A stretch of DNA of 36,569 nucleotides from Polaribacter sp. IC066 (GCF_007997085.1 NZ_VORR01000043.1:1-36569); one strand, 5' to 3'; counted from the stretch's first letter, positions 17,480 to 27,760 are shown. Notes: generated by a model not told the origin, from the sequence alone. Program-made: numbers and translations.

Positions 17480-19381
17480 ATGCAACAAAATTTTAAAGAA
17501 CACTTAATTGCTATCTTATTAAAAGATGATCGATTAAAAGACGAACAAGGCGAACTAAAAGGTAATTTAGTAAAAGAATTTGCAAATACTTTAGATGAAA
17601 ACCTAATAACAATCTTATTAGAGGATGAAAAAACAAGAACACAGTTTTTCTTAAAAATAAAAGACGTATTTGTTTTTAAAACTAATGAATTTAAGTTTTT
17701 TTTAGACGAAAACAGCATAGACAATTCTTACACGCAATACAGCAACCAAATAGGCTTATCTGCTGGTGGTAAGTTTTTAAAAGACACTACAGATGTAGTA
17801 CTTAATTTTCCTTTTAAAGATTGTGTGCTGGAAGGTGGGCAAAGTACAGAAGATGGTTTAGATACTTATTTTGAGTATGACGATACGCAAGAAGATTATA
17901 TAGAAAAACAAAGCAAACGAAAAGAAATATTTTTTAATGAAGTATTAGCCAAAGACGAAATAGACAGGCTATTAGAACCAAAAGCATTTACCAACATTAC
18001 AAAGTACGATAGCAAAGGAGAAAGCAAACCAACACAATTTAACCGCAACGCAAAAGGTACTATTACAGACAACCTTATTATAAAAGGAAACAACCTTTTA
18101 GCCTTACACTCTCTTAAACAAGAGTTTAAAGGTAAAGTGAAACTAATTTATATTGACCCACCTTACAATACAGAAAATGATAGTTTTAAATATAATGACA
18201 ATTTTTATCATTCATCTTGGCTAACCTTTATGCGTAACAGAATTATTATTGCAAAAGAATTATTAAATAAAGATGGGGTTTTGTTTGTAAGTTTAGATGA
18301 TAAGGAGGCTCATTATTTTAAAGTGTTGTGTGATGAAGTATTTGAAAGAAAAAATTTCATAGCAGATATTTGCCATAAAGCACGTGCATCTGTTTCAAAT
18401 GATAAAATTATTTCTCCAAACCATAATCATTTATTCTTGTAAGCAAAAAATGAAAGAGCAGTATTTGCTAAAAAAGAACAGTTTGGTATAAAAAATTCTT
18501 TAGAAGGATTTAAACTAAATGACAAAAATGGTGATTATAAATTAGTTCCAGTTGATGGACCTGGAGGCGCATCAAAAGGTAATCCTTATTATACTTTTGA
18601 AGGGATTAAAGGTTATTGGCGTTTCTCTAAAGAAAGAATGAGAGAAATGTTTGATGAAGGTTTAGTTGTTAAAACAGAGAATAATCTTCAACAAAAATAT
18701 TATAAATCTAAAGCGGCATCAAAGAAAAAGACAATTACAACTTGGTGGGATAAAGGTTTTTTAACCTCAAGCGCCACTACTCAATTAAAAAAGTTGATGG
18801 GTGATAAAGTTTTTAATAATCCAAAAAACGTAAACTTTTTGAGGCGTATTATTGAACTTTGGACAACAGAAAATGATATTGTTTTAGATTTTTTTGGTGG
18901 AAGCGGCACGACTGCTCAAGGTGTTTTAGAACTGAATAAAGAGGATGGTTTAAATCGAAAATTTATACTTTGTGAACAACTTGATTATGTAAATGCTGTT
19001 ACTGTTAAAAGAATTAATAGAGTGATAGAACAATTAAAATCTAATAGTTCATTTACTTATTTAGAATTAGCCAAAAACAACCAAACTGCCAAAGAAGAAA
19101 TACTAAACTGTAAGAATTTAGAAGAGTTGCTAAAGTTTTTTGAGACAATGTACACCAAGTACTTTTTACATTACAATGTGCGTATCAAACAGTTTAAAGA
19201 AGTAATAAGCCAAGAAGAAAACTTTAAAAATTTAGCATTAGAGAGGCAAAAGGAAATTTTCTCTAAAATGCTTGACCTAAACCAACTGTATGTAAACCTA
19301 AGCGAAATAGAAGATAGCAGATATAAGTTAGATGCAAAAGACATTGCTTTAAGTAAAGATTTTTATCAAGTAAAAAATTAA
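17480..19381 (+). pseudogene. mod: Type III DNA adenine methyltransferase (Mod), one nonsense codon
   Basis: A beta-class N6-adenine methyltransferase of type III restriction systems: DPPYNTENDSFKY (DPPY at residues 226-229) precedes the target-recognition region and the SAM motif DFFGGSGTTAQG near 470. The frame is continuous from 17480 to 19381 except for one TAA at 18440-18442 (codon 321), in HNHLFL-stop-AKNE where the family has Tyr (LYAKN). Without it the product would be 633 aa, the normal size. The stop falls between the two motifs, so no active enzyme is expected unless a reader re-initiates or suppresses it. It sits 4 nt before res. Upstream is the phase-variable TPR-peptidase gene. 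Confidence 0.9.
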
Positions 19382-19385
19382 GATT

Positions 19386-22202
19386 ATGGCAGCTACTGAA
19401 TTTTTATACGAGCAACTTTCAGATAAAATGCGTGAATACCGTTTGCATTATTCTGAAGTGCCTAACTATATTACCGAAAACATTAAGTATAACTTGTTCG
19501 ATTGGCAAAAAAAAGCTCTAGAGTACTTTTTAGACTACCAGCAAGTAAAAATCAAAGAAAACCCTAATGATGCCACACACCTATTATTTAATATGGCTAC
19601 TGGTACAGGTAAAACTTTAGTAATGGCAAGTTTAATACTCTACTATTACAAACAAGGCTATAAGCACTTTCTGTTTTTTGTAAACCAAAATAACATTGTA
19701 GGTAAAACAGAAAATAATCTGTTAGACCCTACACATAACAAATATTTATTTAAAGACCCAATTGTAATAGATGATAAAACAATAAACATACATAAAGTAG
19801 AAACTTTTTCTGATACTACAGATGATATTGAAATCATTTTTACCTCTATTCACAAACTACACAATGCCGTATATCAAGTAAAAGAAAATGCCATTTTTTT
19901 AGACGATTTGCAAAACAGAAATATAGTAATGTTAGCAGATGAAGCACATCATTTAAATTCAGATACCAAAACTAAAGTTGGTGAACAATCAGAATTAAAA
20001 ATAATTGCCGAACTTAAAAGTGGTGCAAATGCCAAAGAAGTAGAAAAAAGTTGGGAGCATACAGTAACCAATCTCATATTACAAAAAGGCAAAAAAAATA
20101 GTACTGAATTAAATAGAAACGTATTATTAGAATTTACAGCAACCGTACCTACCAATGCCAATGTAGTAAAAAAATACATAGACAAAATAGTGTACAAGTT
20201 TGAATTAAAAGACTTTTTAAAAGCAGGTTATACCAAAGAAATTAATTTAGTATCCTCTTCTTTCGATAAAAAACAAAGAGTACTACAAGCCTTATTATTT
20301 AATTGGTATCGTTACAAAATGGGTATCAAACACAATATCCCACATTTTAAACCTGTTATGCTTTTCCGTAGCAAATTTGTAGATGCAAAGCAAGAAGAAA
20401 ATGTAGGGGCAGATTATGAACTATTTAGAAATGTAGTCGACAATTTAGAAGCAAAAGATTTCTCTTTTTTAAAAACCATAACCATTGAACCAGGAAATGA
20501 ATTATATAAAAAAGGGCAAAGTAGAATTGTAGATATAGCCAATTTTCTAACGAATCAAAACATCCATTATAGGGAAATAATAACCTATTTGCAAGATGCC
20601 TTTAAAGACAATAATTGCATTATTACCCACTCTAAAGAAAAAACAGCGTCAGGTAGAAGAGGCGAAGATAAAACCACACCAGAGCAAGACCAACTCTTAA
20701 ATAGTTTAGAAGATAAAACAAATAAAATAACAGCCATTTTTACTTGTATGCGTCTTACAGAAGGTTGGGATGTATTGAACCTTTATGATATTGTACGCAT
20801 GTATTCGGGTCAAAATACAGGAGGTACTAACAAAAAGAAAGCAGGTAAATCTACCGTATCAGAAGTGCAATTAATAGGTAGAGGTGTTAGATACTATCCT
20901 TTCAATTTTGAAGATAACATTAGTAATAAAAGAAAATTTGACAAAGAGTTAAATCACGAATTAAGAGTATTAGAAGAGTTTTATTTTCATAGTGATAATG
21001 ATGAGAAATACATTAGTGAATTAAAATTAGAGTTAAAACGTCAAGATCTTTTGCAAGAAACAGACAAGCAATTAAAAATGTTTGACATAAAGCAAGAAAT
21101 TAAAGAAGATAAAAATTCTTTTTATCACAAACTTAAAATCTATAAAAACGAGTTTAAAGACAATCCTAATAAACGTAAACGAACATTAGAAGAGTTAAAA
21201 ACAGATTGGAAGTTTGAAGAAAAAATTGAAACCATTGCAGTACGAGAAACAAATATTAAATTAGAAGAAAAGGAGGATATTACTCGTTATGCAACAGGCA
21301 ATAATAAAGATGGTAGGACAATACCTCTATTATTAAACCATTTTCCAAAAAACATAGTTTATAAAGCATTACATATTCAGTCTAAAAAAGACCAATCGAT
21401 ATTAAGGTTTAACAATTTAAAAGATGAATTAGCAATAACTTCTATTGATGAATTGTTTGAAGATAAATACATTGGTAACTTTAGTCTTTCGATAACTATT
21501 TATGATTTTAAAGAGGAGTTTGATAAATGTAAAACAGTTGATGAAAGAATAGCAACTTATTTCAAAGTAGTATCTCCAAAAGACAACTTATCTATTTTAT
21601 CTAAGTTCTTTGTAAAATTAGTTACTGAATTAAAACGCATTTCTAAACCAAAAATTGGTACAGACTTTAATGCAGTTCCCTTTAAAAACTATTTTAAAGA
21701 ACCCAAACAAATTTCAGTACAAGAAGATGCAGAAAGTTATAATCTAGAAAAAGAATTAGTACAAAAAGATTGGTATGTATTAGATGCTTTTTATGGTACA
21801 TCAGAAGAAAAAAGTTTAATTCGTTTTCTAAAAGATAAGATGGATAACTTTAAAGACCAATATGAAGAAGTTTATTTATTAAGAAATGAAGAGGTTTATA
21901 AAATATACAACTTTGATGATGGTGCAGGCTTTATGCCAGATTTCTTATTATTCTTAAAAACAAAAAAGAAAAACTTACACTATCAAGTATTCATAGAACC
22001 TAAAGGTGGTCATTTATTAGAAAAAGATAAATGGAAAGATAATTTCTTAAAAGAAGTATCAGAAAAGTACGACACTAAAACCATATTAAAGGCAGAAGAT
22101 AAAAGCTATCGTTTAGTTGGTTTACCGCTTTACAATGAGATTAAGACTTCTGAAAATACATTTAAACAAATAGTTATAGAGAGGTTAAGCGTCCAAATAT
22201 AG
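19386..22202 (+). CDS. res: Type III restriction enzyme, Res subunit
   Basis: A 938-aa ATP-dependent helicase-nuclease that pairs with Mod to cleave unmethylated DNA. Helicase superfamily 2 motifs: Walker A MATGTGKT (residues 70-77), DEAH box LADEAHH (183-189), motif III-like EFTATVP, motif V/VI TCMRLTEGWDV and EVQLIGRGVRYYPF. The C-terminal PD-(D/E)xK nuclease site is visible as GFMPDFLLFL followed by VFIEPKGGH. The reading frame is intact. Type III Res needs Mod to recognise DNA, so with mod broken it should be inert rather than toxic. 4 nt after mod; the pglX remnant follows. Confidence 0.95.
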   Translation: MAATEFLYEQLSDKMREYRLHYSEVPNYITENIKYNLFDWQKKALEYFLDYQQVKIKENPNDATHLLFNMATGTGKTLVMASLILYYYKQGYKHFLFFVNQNNIVGKTENNLLDPTHNKYLFKDPIVIDDKTINIHKVETFSDTTDDIEIIFTSIHKLHNAVYQVKENAIFLDDLQNRNIVMLADEAHHLNSDTKTKVGEQSELKIIAELKSGANAKEVEKSWEHTVTNLILQKGKKNSTELNRNVLLEFTATVPTNANVVKKYIDKIVYKFELKDFLKAGYTKEINLVSSSFDKKQRVLQALLFNWYRYKMGIKHNIPHFKPVMLFRSKFVDAKQEENVGADYELFRNVVDNLEAKDFSFLKTITIEPGNELYKKGQSRIVDIANFLTNQNIHYREIITYLQDAFKDNNCIITHSKEKTASGRRGEDKTTPEQDQLLNSLEDKTNKITAIFTCMRLTEGWDVLNLYDIVRMYSGQNTGGTNKKKAGKSTVSEVQLIGRGVRYYPFNFEDNISNKRKFDKELNHELRVLEEFYFHSDNDEKYISELKLELKRQDLLQETDKQLKMFDIKQEIKEDKNSFYHKLKIYKNEFKDNPNKRKRTLEELKTDWKFEEKIETIAVRETNIKLEEKEDITRYATGNNKDGRTIPLLLNHFPKNIVYKALHIQSKKDQSILRFNNLKDELAITSIDELFEDKYIGNFSLSITIYDFKEEFDKCKTVDERIATYFKVVSPKDNLSILSKFFVKLVTELKRISKPKIGTDFNAVPFKNYFKEPKQISVQEDAESYNLEKELVQKDWYVLDAFYGTSEEKSLIRFLKDKMDNFKDQYEEVYLLRNEEVYKIYNFDDGAGFMPDFLLFLKTKKKNLHYQVFIEPKGGHLLEKDKWKDNFLKEVSEKYDTKTILKAEDKSYRLVGLPLYNEIKTSENTFKQIVIERLSVQI

Positions 22203-22226
22203 AATAAAAAGCTAAAAACCGTTTTT

Positions 22227-22270
22227 AACGAGTGCCACCAAGTATACCCAAAACATGAACGGCACTCGTT
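22227..22270. repeat. 10-bp inverted repeat at the res-pglX junction
   Basis: AACGAGTGCC (22227-22236) and GGCACTCGTT (22261-22270) are exact complements around a 24-nt loop, 25 nt after the res stop. There is no T tract. It lies where the 5' part of pglX has been lost, so it may be a rearrangement scar or a weak hairpin at the end of the res transcript. Confidence 0.5.
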
Positions 22271-22860
22271 ACAAACGATCATTAGCGAAAGCTAACTTTT
22301 TATCATAGTACTGCAATTCATTAGCATACACAGAAGGTTCAAGAACCACATTGTAAAAAAGACCAAACGTGGTGAACCTAACATTAACAATTGTGCGTAC
22401 AAAGCACTCTTATTAGAATATCTAAAAGAAGATAAAGACGAAGAAGCTTTTGCGCTGCTCATTACCAATTTATGTCATACCAATACCGTATTGCACGATA
22501 TTTTTGGGAGAATAGACGATTATACCGAAATTTTATTCCCGCAAAATAGCTTAAAAATAGACGGTCTTTTAGATCTAATCAATAGCGATGCGATTAACCA
22601 AACCGATTTTAAAGAAGTAGAACTTATTGGTTGGTTATAACAATTTTATATTTCTGATAAAAAAGACGAAGTCTTTAAAGGGTTTAAAAAGAATATTAAA
22701 GCAAGAGCCGAAGACATTTCTGCAGCTACCCAGATCTTTACACCCAAATGGATTGTAAAATATAAGGTAGAAAACACCGTAGGTAAAATCTATTTGGATT
22801 ATGAACCAGATTCTGATTTACGAGACCAAATGAAGTATCTTGTAGAAAATGAATCTGACA

Positions 22861-22913
22861 ATGTCATTGCGAGTGAGCCTGTGCTGAGCGCAAGCGAAGC
22901 AAAGCAATCTCAA
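22861..22913. repeat. REP-like element 1, translated inside pglX
   Basis: Contains ATGTCATTGCGAGTGAG, CGCAAGCGAAGC and AAGCAATCTC, the GTCATTGCGAG...CGAAGCAATCTC pattern of a widespread bacterial repeat. It is read in the pglX frame as VIASEPVLSASEAKQSQ, between LVENESDN and the SAM motif, a poorly conserved linker. Confidence 0.85.
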
Positions 22914-25310
22914 ACTAATAATGCACCATTAATAATTAATAATTTGAGCGAGTTAACGCTCATTGACCCAGCATCGGGTTCTGGACATATTTTAGTAACA
23001 GGTTTTGACCTCTATATGAAAATGTACCGTGAAGAGGGGTACACTGCAACACAAGCTGTACAAAACATACTGCAAAACAATTTGTATGGTTTAGACATAG
23101 ACGATCGTGCCATGCAATTAGCACGTTTTGCGGTTTTACTAAAAGCAGCACAGTATGATGCTGCTATTTTAGAAGAACCAATAATGCCAAACATTTACAG
23201 TTTTCCAGAAGATACTTTGGGCAACTGGTTTACACACATCTATTACAGCAAAGGCCAAAGTAATTGGTACAACTTATTAGGCATGCAATTGGCAGAACCA
23301 ATAACTATAGAGTGGAGCGACACCAAAAAGAATAAAACCAAAACCCATAAAATTACCTATAAAAAAGGTGATGTTTTAAATGAGGCAATATTAGATCTTA
23401 TACAATTACATTCTGATGAAGCCATCGCTGTAGATAGTTCACAAGAGCTAGAACTATTTTGGGGAGACAAAGAAAAACCCTGGGATTATTGCTAGTTCTT
23501 TTACGCGATTAAGTTATTACGTAAAGAAAAAAATTTAGGTTCTGCTGTAAAGATAAATGTAAGTGCTGCTATTTACTTGCATATAAACGAGACCTATCAC
23601 AATTGGTTATTAAAAAAACAAACTGCGCAACTCAATATTGAAGAAACTAGCATTTTTAATTTGCTAAAACCTTTTTTAGAGGTGTTTTTGGTGTTAGCTA
23701 AGCAATATAAAGCGGTGGTGGCAAACCCGCCATATATGGATCAAAAAAGTATGAATACCGGGCTAAAGGCTTATGTAAATAAAGAATACCCAGAAACTAA
23801 AAGCGATTTAATGACCATTTTTATAGAGGTCATACCAAATTTAACAGCAGATGATTCTCGGTTTGCATTCATAAATTTACCGTCTTGGTTGTTTTTATCT
23901 TCTTTTGAAAAAATTATATAAACCAATTTACCTTTGACAGTTTACTGCATATGGGACGTAATATTTTTGGTATCGACTTTGGTTCTGTTGCATTTGCGAT
24001 AAAAAAAATAGCAAGTAACAATGCTATTGGTAGTTATTTTAGGTTGCATGAGCGTAATTTTCAACATATTTTATATGAAGATATTGAAAAGCTCTTTTTA
24101 TTTAGTAATGGCAAAATAGATTACAAATACAATTTTAATAAATATAGAGGAGATGAAGGTATAACTGAAGAAGGCACAGAAATTGGGCAAAAATTATTTT
24201 ATCCTAATATGCCACAAACTAATTTTGTTAAAATCCCTGGGAGTCCAATTTTTTATTGGGTGAGTATGCATACAATAGAAACCTTTCAAGGAACAGTTTT
24301 AAATGAAATAGCTAAAGCTAAGGCTGGTCTACAAACTGGTAAAAATGCTTTATTTGTAAGAGATTGGTCTGAAGTTGATTTTCGAAAAACAAGTATAAAA
24401 TCTTCTGAACTTTCAGATAAATGGTTTCCATATTGTAAAGGAGGAGGTAATAATAAATGGTATGGTCTTAATTCTTTTTTAGTTGATTGGGAAGATAATG
24501 GAAAAAGAATACATGAATACAATAACATCCCTTTGAATTATAGTGGTGCGCCTGTAAGAGCTAAACAATTTTATTTTAAAGAAGGATTGTCATACAGTCT
24601 AATCAATTCAACAGGTAATTTTTGTGCACGATATATTAAAGGTGGAGGGATTTTTGATAATGGAGGGCCTACATTTTTAGTGATGATATAGATGTATTTC
24701 AATTGTCAGGTTTGTTAAATTCAAAATTATCTACATTTTATTTAAGAACTCTTAATCCTACTTTGAATTACCAAGTAGGTGACTTATATCGTATTCCTAT
24801 TTCACGAGCTTTTCAATTCGATAATGTTAGTGTTAAGCAGTTCGCTCATGATTGTACTGATATTTCTAAAAAAGATTGGGATTCTAGAGAACCCTCTTGG
24901 GATTTTAAACAAACACCATTAGTAAATGCCTCAAATACTCTAAATGTGTCTTATCAAAATTGGCAAGACAATGTTACCAAAGACTTTTTCCAATTGCATG
25001 CTAATGAAGAAGAACTCAACCGTATTTTTATAAACATTTATGGTTTACAAGACGAGTTAACACCAACGGTAGCTTTAAAAGATATTACCATTTTACAAGA
25101 AGAACTTAGTAAAAAAGATTTAGAAGCTTTAGAGGTAGACTTTAGAGAACAAGGTGCAGCTGCCATTGCTTTACCAATTAACAAAGCAGAAGTATTAAGC
25201 CAGTTTGTAAGTTACGCTATGGGTGTTTTTATGGGTCGTTTCCGTTTAGATAAACCTGGTTTGAACATTGCACACCCAAACCCAACAGACAAAGAATTAT
25301 CATGCTATAC

Positions 25311-25337
25311 CGTCATTACGAGGAACGAAGCAATCTC
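25311..25337. repeat. REP-like element 2, translated inside pglX
   Basis: CGTCATTACGAGGAACGAAG followed by CAATCTC, the same family as element 1. It is read as TVITRNEAISR between NPTDKELSCY and TISIDDDGIVPL. The frame on both sides is preserved. Confidence 0.85.
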
Positions 25338-25914
25338 AAGAACGATATCGATTGACGACGATGGCATCGTCCCACTAATGGGAGACAACTGCGCTTTCCC
25401 AGACGATGCTTTAACACGCACCAAAGAAGTATTATTAAACATTTGGGGAGAAGACGCCTTAACAGAAAACGTTAACTTTCTACAAGACGCTTTAGGTACA
25501 GACTTGCATAAATGGCTCACAGAAAAATTCTGGAAGTACCATACCAGCATGTACAAAAAGAAACCTATTTATTGGTTGTTTAGTAGCAATGTAAAAAAGC
25601 CACAACAAGCAGCCTTTAAGGTATTGGTATATATGCACCGTATGGATAAATACACGGTACAACAAATACAACGTAACTATTTATATCCGCACCAAGAATA
25701 CATTAAAGGCGAAAAGAAAAAATTAGAAGAAGAGGAAAATAGCTTAGACAAAGAACAACAAAGACATTTAGAAGTATTACGTGATTGGGAATTAGAATGT
25801 CGAGATTATAACGAGGTTTTAAAAATCCTAGCCAACCAGCAAATAGAAATAGATCTAGACGATGGTGTAGCGTTAAACTATGCGAAATTTGAAGGTGCGG
25901 TTGCTAATATATAA

Positions 25915-25970
25915 CGTCATTGCATCACGACCGTCATTGTGAGGAGCTTTTTGGGACGTGGCAATCTCAT
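25915..25970. repeat. REP-like element 3, directly after pglX
   Basis: Two half-elements: CGTCATTG at 25915 and CCGTCATTGTGAGGAGC from 25931, ending GGCAATCTCAT. It abuts the pglX stop codon and is the third member of this family within 3.1 kb. Confidence 0.8.
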
Positions 25971-26062
25971 AATGCGAGCAAAACCCAACATTAAACCTAG
26001 TTTAAATCATTAACGCTGGGAATTACCAACATTAAAATAAAATACGATTCAATTAAAATGAT

Positions 26063-26129
26063 TATATTTGTTAGGAAATACTAGCATAAACAGTATAAAA
26101 CAAAGGTAATGATGGGAAATACTAGCATA
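26063..26129 (+). promoter_or_regulatory. hipBA promoter with paired 15-bp direct repeats
   Basis: TATATTTG (26063-26070) fits the -7 consensus. GGAAATACTAGCATA occurs exactly twice, at 26074-26088 and 26115-26129, 41 bp apart (about four helical turns). Each holds the near-palindrome ATACTAGCAT. The repeats straddle the hipB start region, where an autoregulating HipB would bind. Confidence 0.6.
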
Positions 26130-26465
26130 GATTGGGTGCAAATGACAGATTTTGCTATTATAAAGCAAATAGGTAGCTACATAAAGCAAACAAGATTAGG
26201 TCTTAATAAAACCCAACAACAAGTTGCTGAAGACTCAGGATTAAACCGTTGGACCATAAGTCAAATTGAAAACGGAGAGTCTGTTACATTAACAAGTTTA
26301 ATACAAGTATTAAGAGCTTTAAATGCTTTACATCTATTAGATAATTTTACTGTAACAGCACAAATTAGTCCACTTGCTTATGCCAAATTAAAAAAAGAAC
26401 AACGCGAACGCGCTAGTAGTAAAACAACTAAAGTAACAAAAAAAGAAGATGATTTAGGATGGTAG
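26109..26465 (+). CDS. HipB-like HTH antitoxin/repressor
   Basis: A 118-aa protein with one Xre-type helix-turn-helix (RLGLNKTQQQVAEDSGLNRW, then TISQIENGESVTLTSLIQVL) at about residues 30-75 and a basic C-terminal tail. Its stop overlaps the next gene by 7 nt (ATGGTAG), coupling it to a HipA-family kinase as in hipBA operons. It should neutralise HipA and repress the operon. ATG at 26109 or 26112 gives MMGNTSIDWVQ; ATG at 26142 (MTDFAIIKQ) is also possible and would leave both direct repeats in the leader. The pair is intact while the flanking BREX genes are broken. Confidence 0.85.
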   Translation: MMGNTSIDWVQMTDFAIIKQIGSYIKQTRLGLNKTQQQVAEDSGLNRWTISQIENGESVTLTSLIQVLRALNALHLLDNFTVTAQISPLAYAKLKKEQRERASSKTTKVTKKEDDLGW

Positions 26466-27760
26466 ATGCAGCAGAAATAAAACTTTGGGGAGAAATGTTA
26501 GGTGCTGTTTGTTGGGATGCACAAAACCAATTGGCAAGTTTTGAATATAGTCCAACCTTTCTTAAAAAACAATGGGACATCTCGCCTATTAAAATGCCAA
26601 TAGTAGAAGCGTCACGTATTTTTTCGTTCCCGGAACTGCGAAAAGGTAAAAATGAGAGTGTAGACACCTTTAAAGGATTGCCTGGTTTGTTAGCAGATGC
26701 TTTACCAGATCGGTACGGAAATCAGCTAATTAATTTATGGTTGGCAAGAAATGGTCGTCCTGCAGATAGTATGAATCCGGTAGAACAACTTTGTTTTATC
26801 GGCACGCGAGCTATGGGAGCTTTAGAATTTGAGCCTGCACAAATTGCACCACAAAATAGCTTTGATATTCAAATTAATAGTTTGGTAGAAGCAGCACATA
26901 AAATGCTATCCAAAAAAGAAAAATTAGATACGAATCTAAACGATGATGAAGAAAAGTCGCTCATGGAAGTGCTAAAGATAGGAACATCGGCTGGTGGTGC
27001 ACGCCCAAAAGCGGTAATTGCTTATAATGAAAAAACAGGCGCTGTAAAATCTGGTCAAACTAGAGTGCCAGAAGGTTTTGAACATTGGTTATTGAAATTA
27101 GATGGTGTGAGTGATGCACAATTTGGAGAAACTCACGGTTGGGGTCGTGTAGAATACGCCTATTATTTGATGGCTAAAGACGCTGGAATTACCATGATGG
27201 ATTGTAAGTTGTTAGAAGAAAACGGTAGAGCACATTTTATGACCAAGCGTTTTGATCGCGATGGCAACACAAAACATCATATTCAAACCTGGTGTGGGAT
27301 ACAACATTACGATTATAATAATTTACAAGGCTATAGTTATGAGCAACTATTTCAAACCATGCGTGTATTGCGTTTACCATATCCAGAAGCAGAAGAAATG
27401 TTTAGACGTATGGTGTTCAATGTATTGGCAACCAACTACGACGATCATACAAAGAACTTTTCATTTCGATTAAAACAAGGGAAATCATGGGAATTATCAC
27501 CTGCCTACGATGTATGTTATTCTTACGATCCTACTACTATTTGGGTAAATCAACATACTTTGAGTATTAATGGAAAGCATAAACAAATAACCCAAGTAGA
27601 CTTAATGACCATTGCAAAGGTAAATAACATTAAAAAAGGGGCAGTTATTATTCAAGAGATGAGTTTGGTAGTTGCCAATTGGCAGCACTATGCTAAAAGT
27701 GCTAACGTAAAAGAGCAATTAACACAAACAATAGCAGAAACGCATTTAAAAATGCACTAG
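26459..27760 (+). CDS. HipA-family serine/threonine kinase toxin
   Basis: A 433-aa HipA-type kinase. The N-terminal subdomain has the FKGLPGLLADALPDRYGNQL signature. A P-loop GTSAGGARPKAV begins near residue 175, HFMTKRFDRDG follows, the catalytic loop is NYDDHTKNFSF (N326, D329, K332, N333), and the metal-binding segment ELSPAYDVCYS has Asp near 351. E. coli HipA phosphorylates GltX and induces dormancy; the target here is unknown. The gene sits between pglX and pglZ, 9 nt before the pglZ remnant. Its intact frame amid decayed BREX genes suggests independent selection. Confidence 0.9.
   Translation: MVDAAEIKLWGEMLGAVCWDAQNQLASFEYSPTFLKKQWDISPIKMPIVEASRIFSFPELRKGKNESVDTFKGLPGLLADALPDRYGNQLINLWLARNGRPADSMNPVEQLCFIGTRAMGALEFEPAQIAPQNSFDIQINSLVEAAHKMLSKKEKLDTNLNDDEEKSLMEVLKIGTSAGGARPKAVIAYNEKTGAVKSGQTRVPEGFEHWLLKLDGVSDAQFGETHGWGRVEYAYYLMAKDAGITMMDCKLLEENGRAHFMTKRFDRDGNTKHHIQTWCGIQHYDYNNLQGYSYEQLFQTMRVLRLPYPEAEEMFRRMVFNVLATNYDDHTKNFSFRLKQGKSWELSPAYDVCYSYDPTTIWVNQHTLSINGKHKQITQVDLMTIAKVNNIKKGAVIIQEMSLVVANWQHYAKSANVKEQLTQTIAETHLKMH

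Larger units (their letters stand above)
22350..25914 (+). pseudogene. pglX: BREX adenine methyltransferase PglX, multiply broken
   Basis: PglX methylates the BREX recognition site. The remnant starts without its N-terminal helical region (roughly 150-200 residues missing). Recognisable blocks in order: DDYTEILFPQN, VELIGWL-stop-QFYIS, AATQIFTPKWIVKY, SAM motif LIDPASGSGHILV (22965), NNLYGLDIDDRAMQLARFA, catalytic VVANPPYMDQKSMN (NPPY at 23724), LPSWLFLSSFEK, HMGRNIFGIDFGSVAFAIKK, NPTLNYQVGDLYRIPIS and the C-terminal KKPIYWLFSS. Lesions: TAA at 22638 (Tyr expected), TAG at 23493, a frameshift with small deletion near 23905-23925, and a one-base loss in the T run at 24674-24678. Two REP-like elements are inserted in frame. 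A third follows the stop. Confidence 0.93.

Noticed and set aside
18440..22640. Reassigned TAA read as tyrosine (two TAA stops fall at Tyr positions in mod and pglX)
   Set aside because: Intact genes here end in TAA, and the same cluster also has frameshifts, a TAG and deletions, so ordinary decay explains it.
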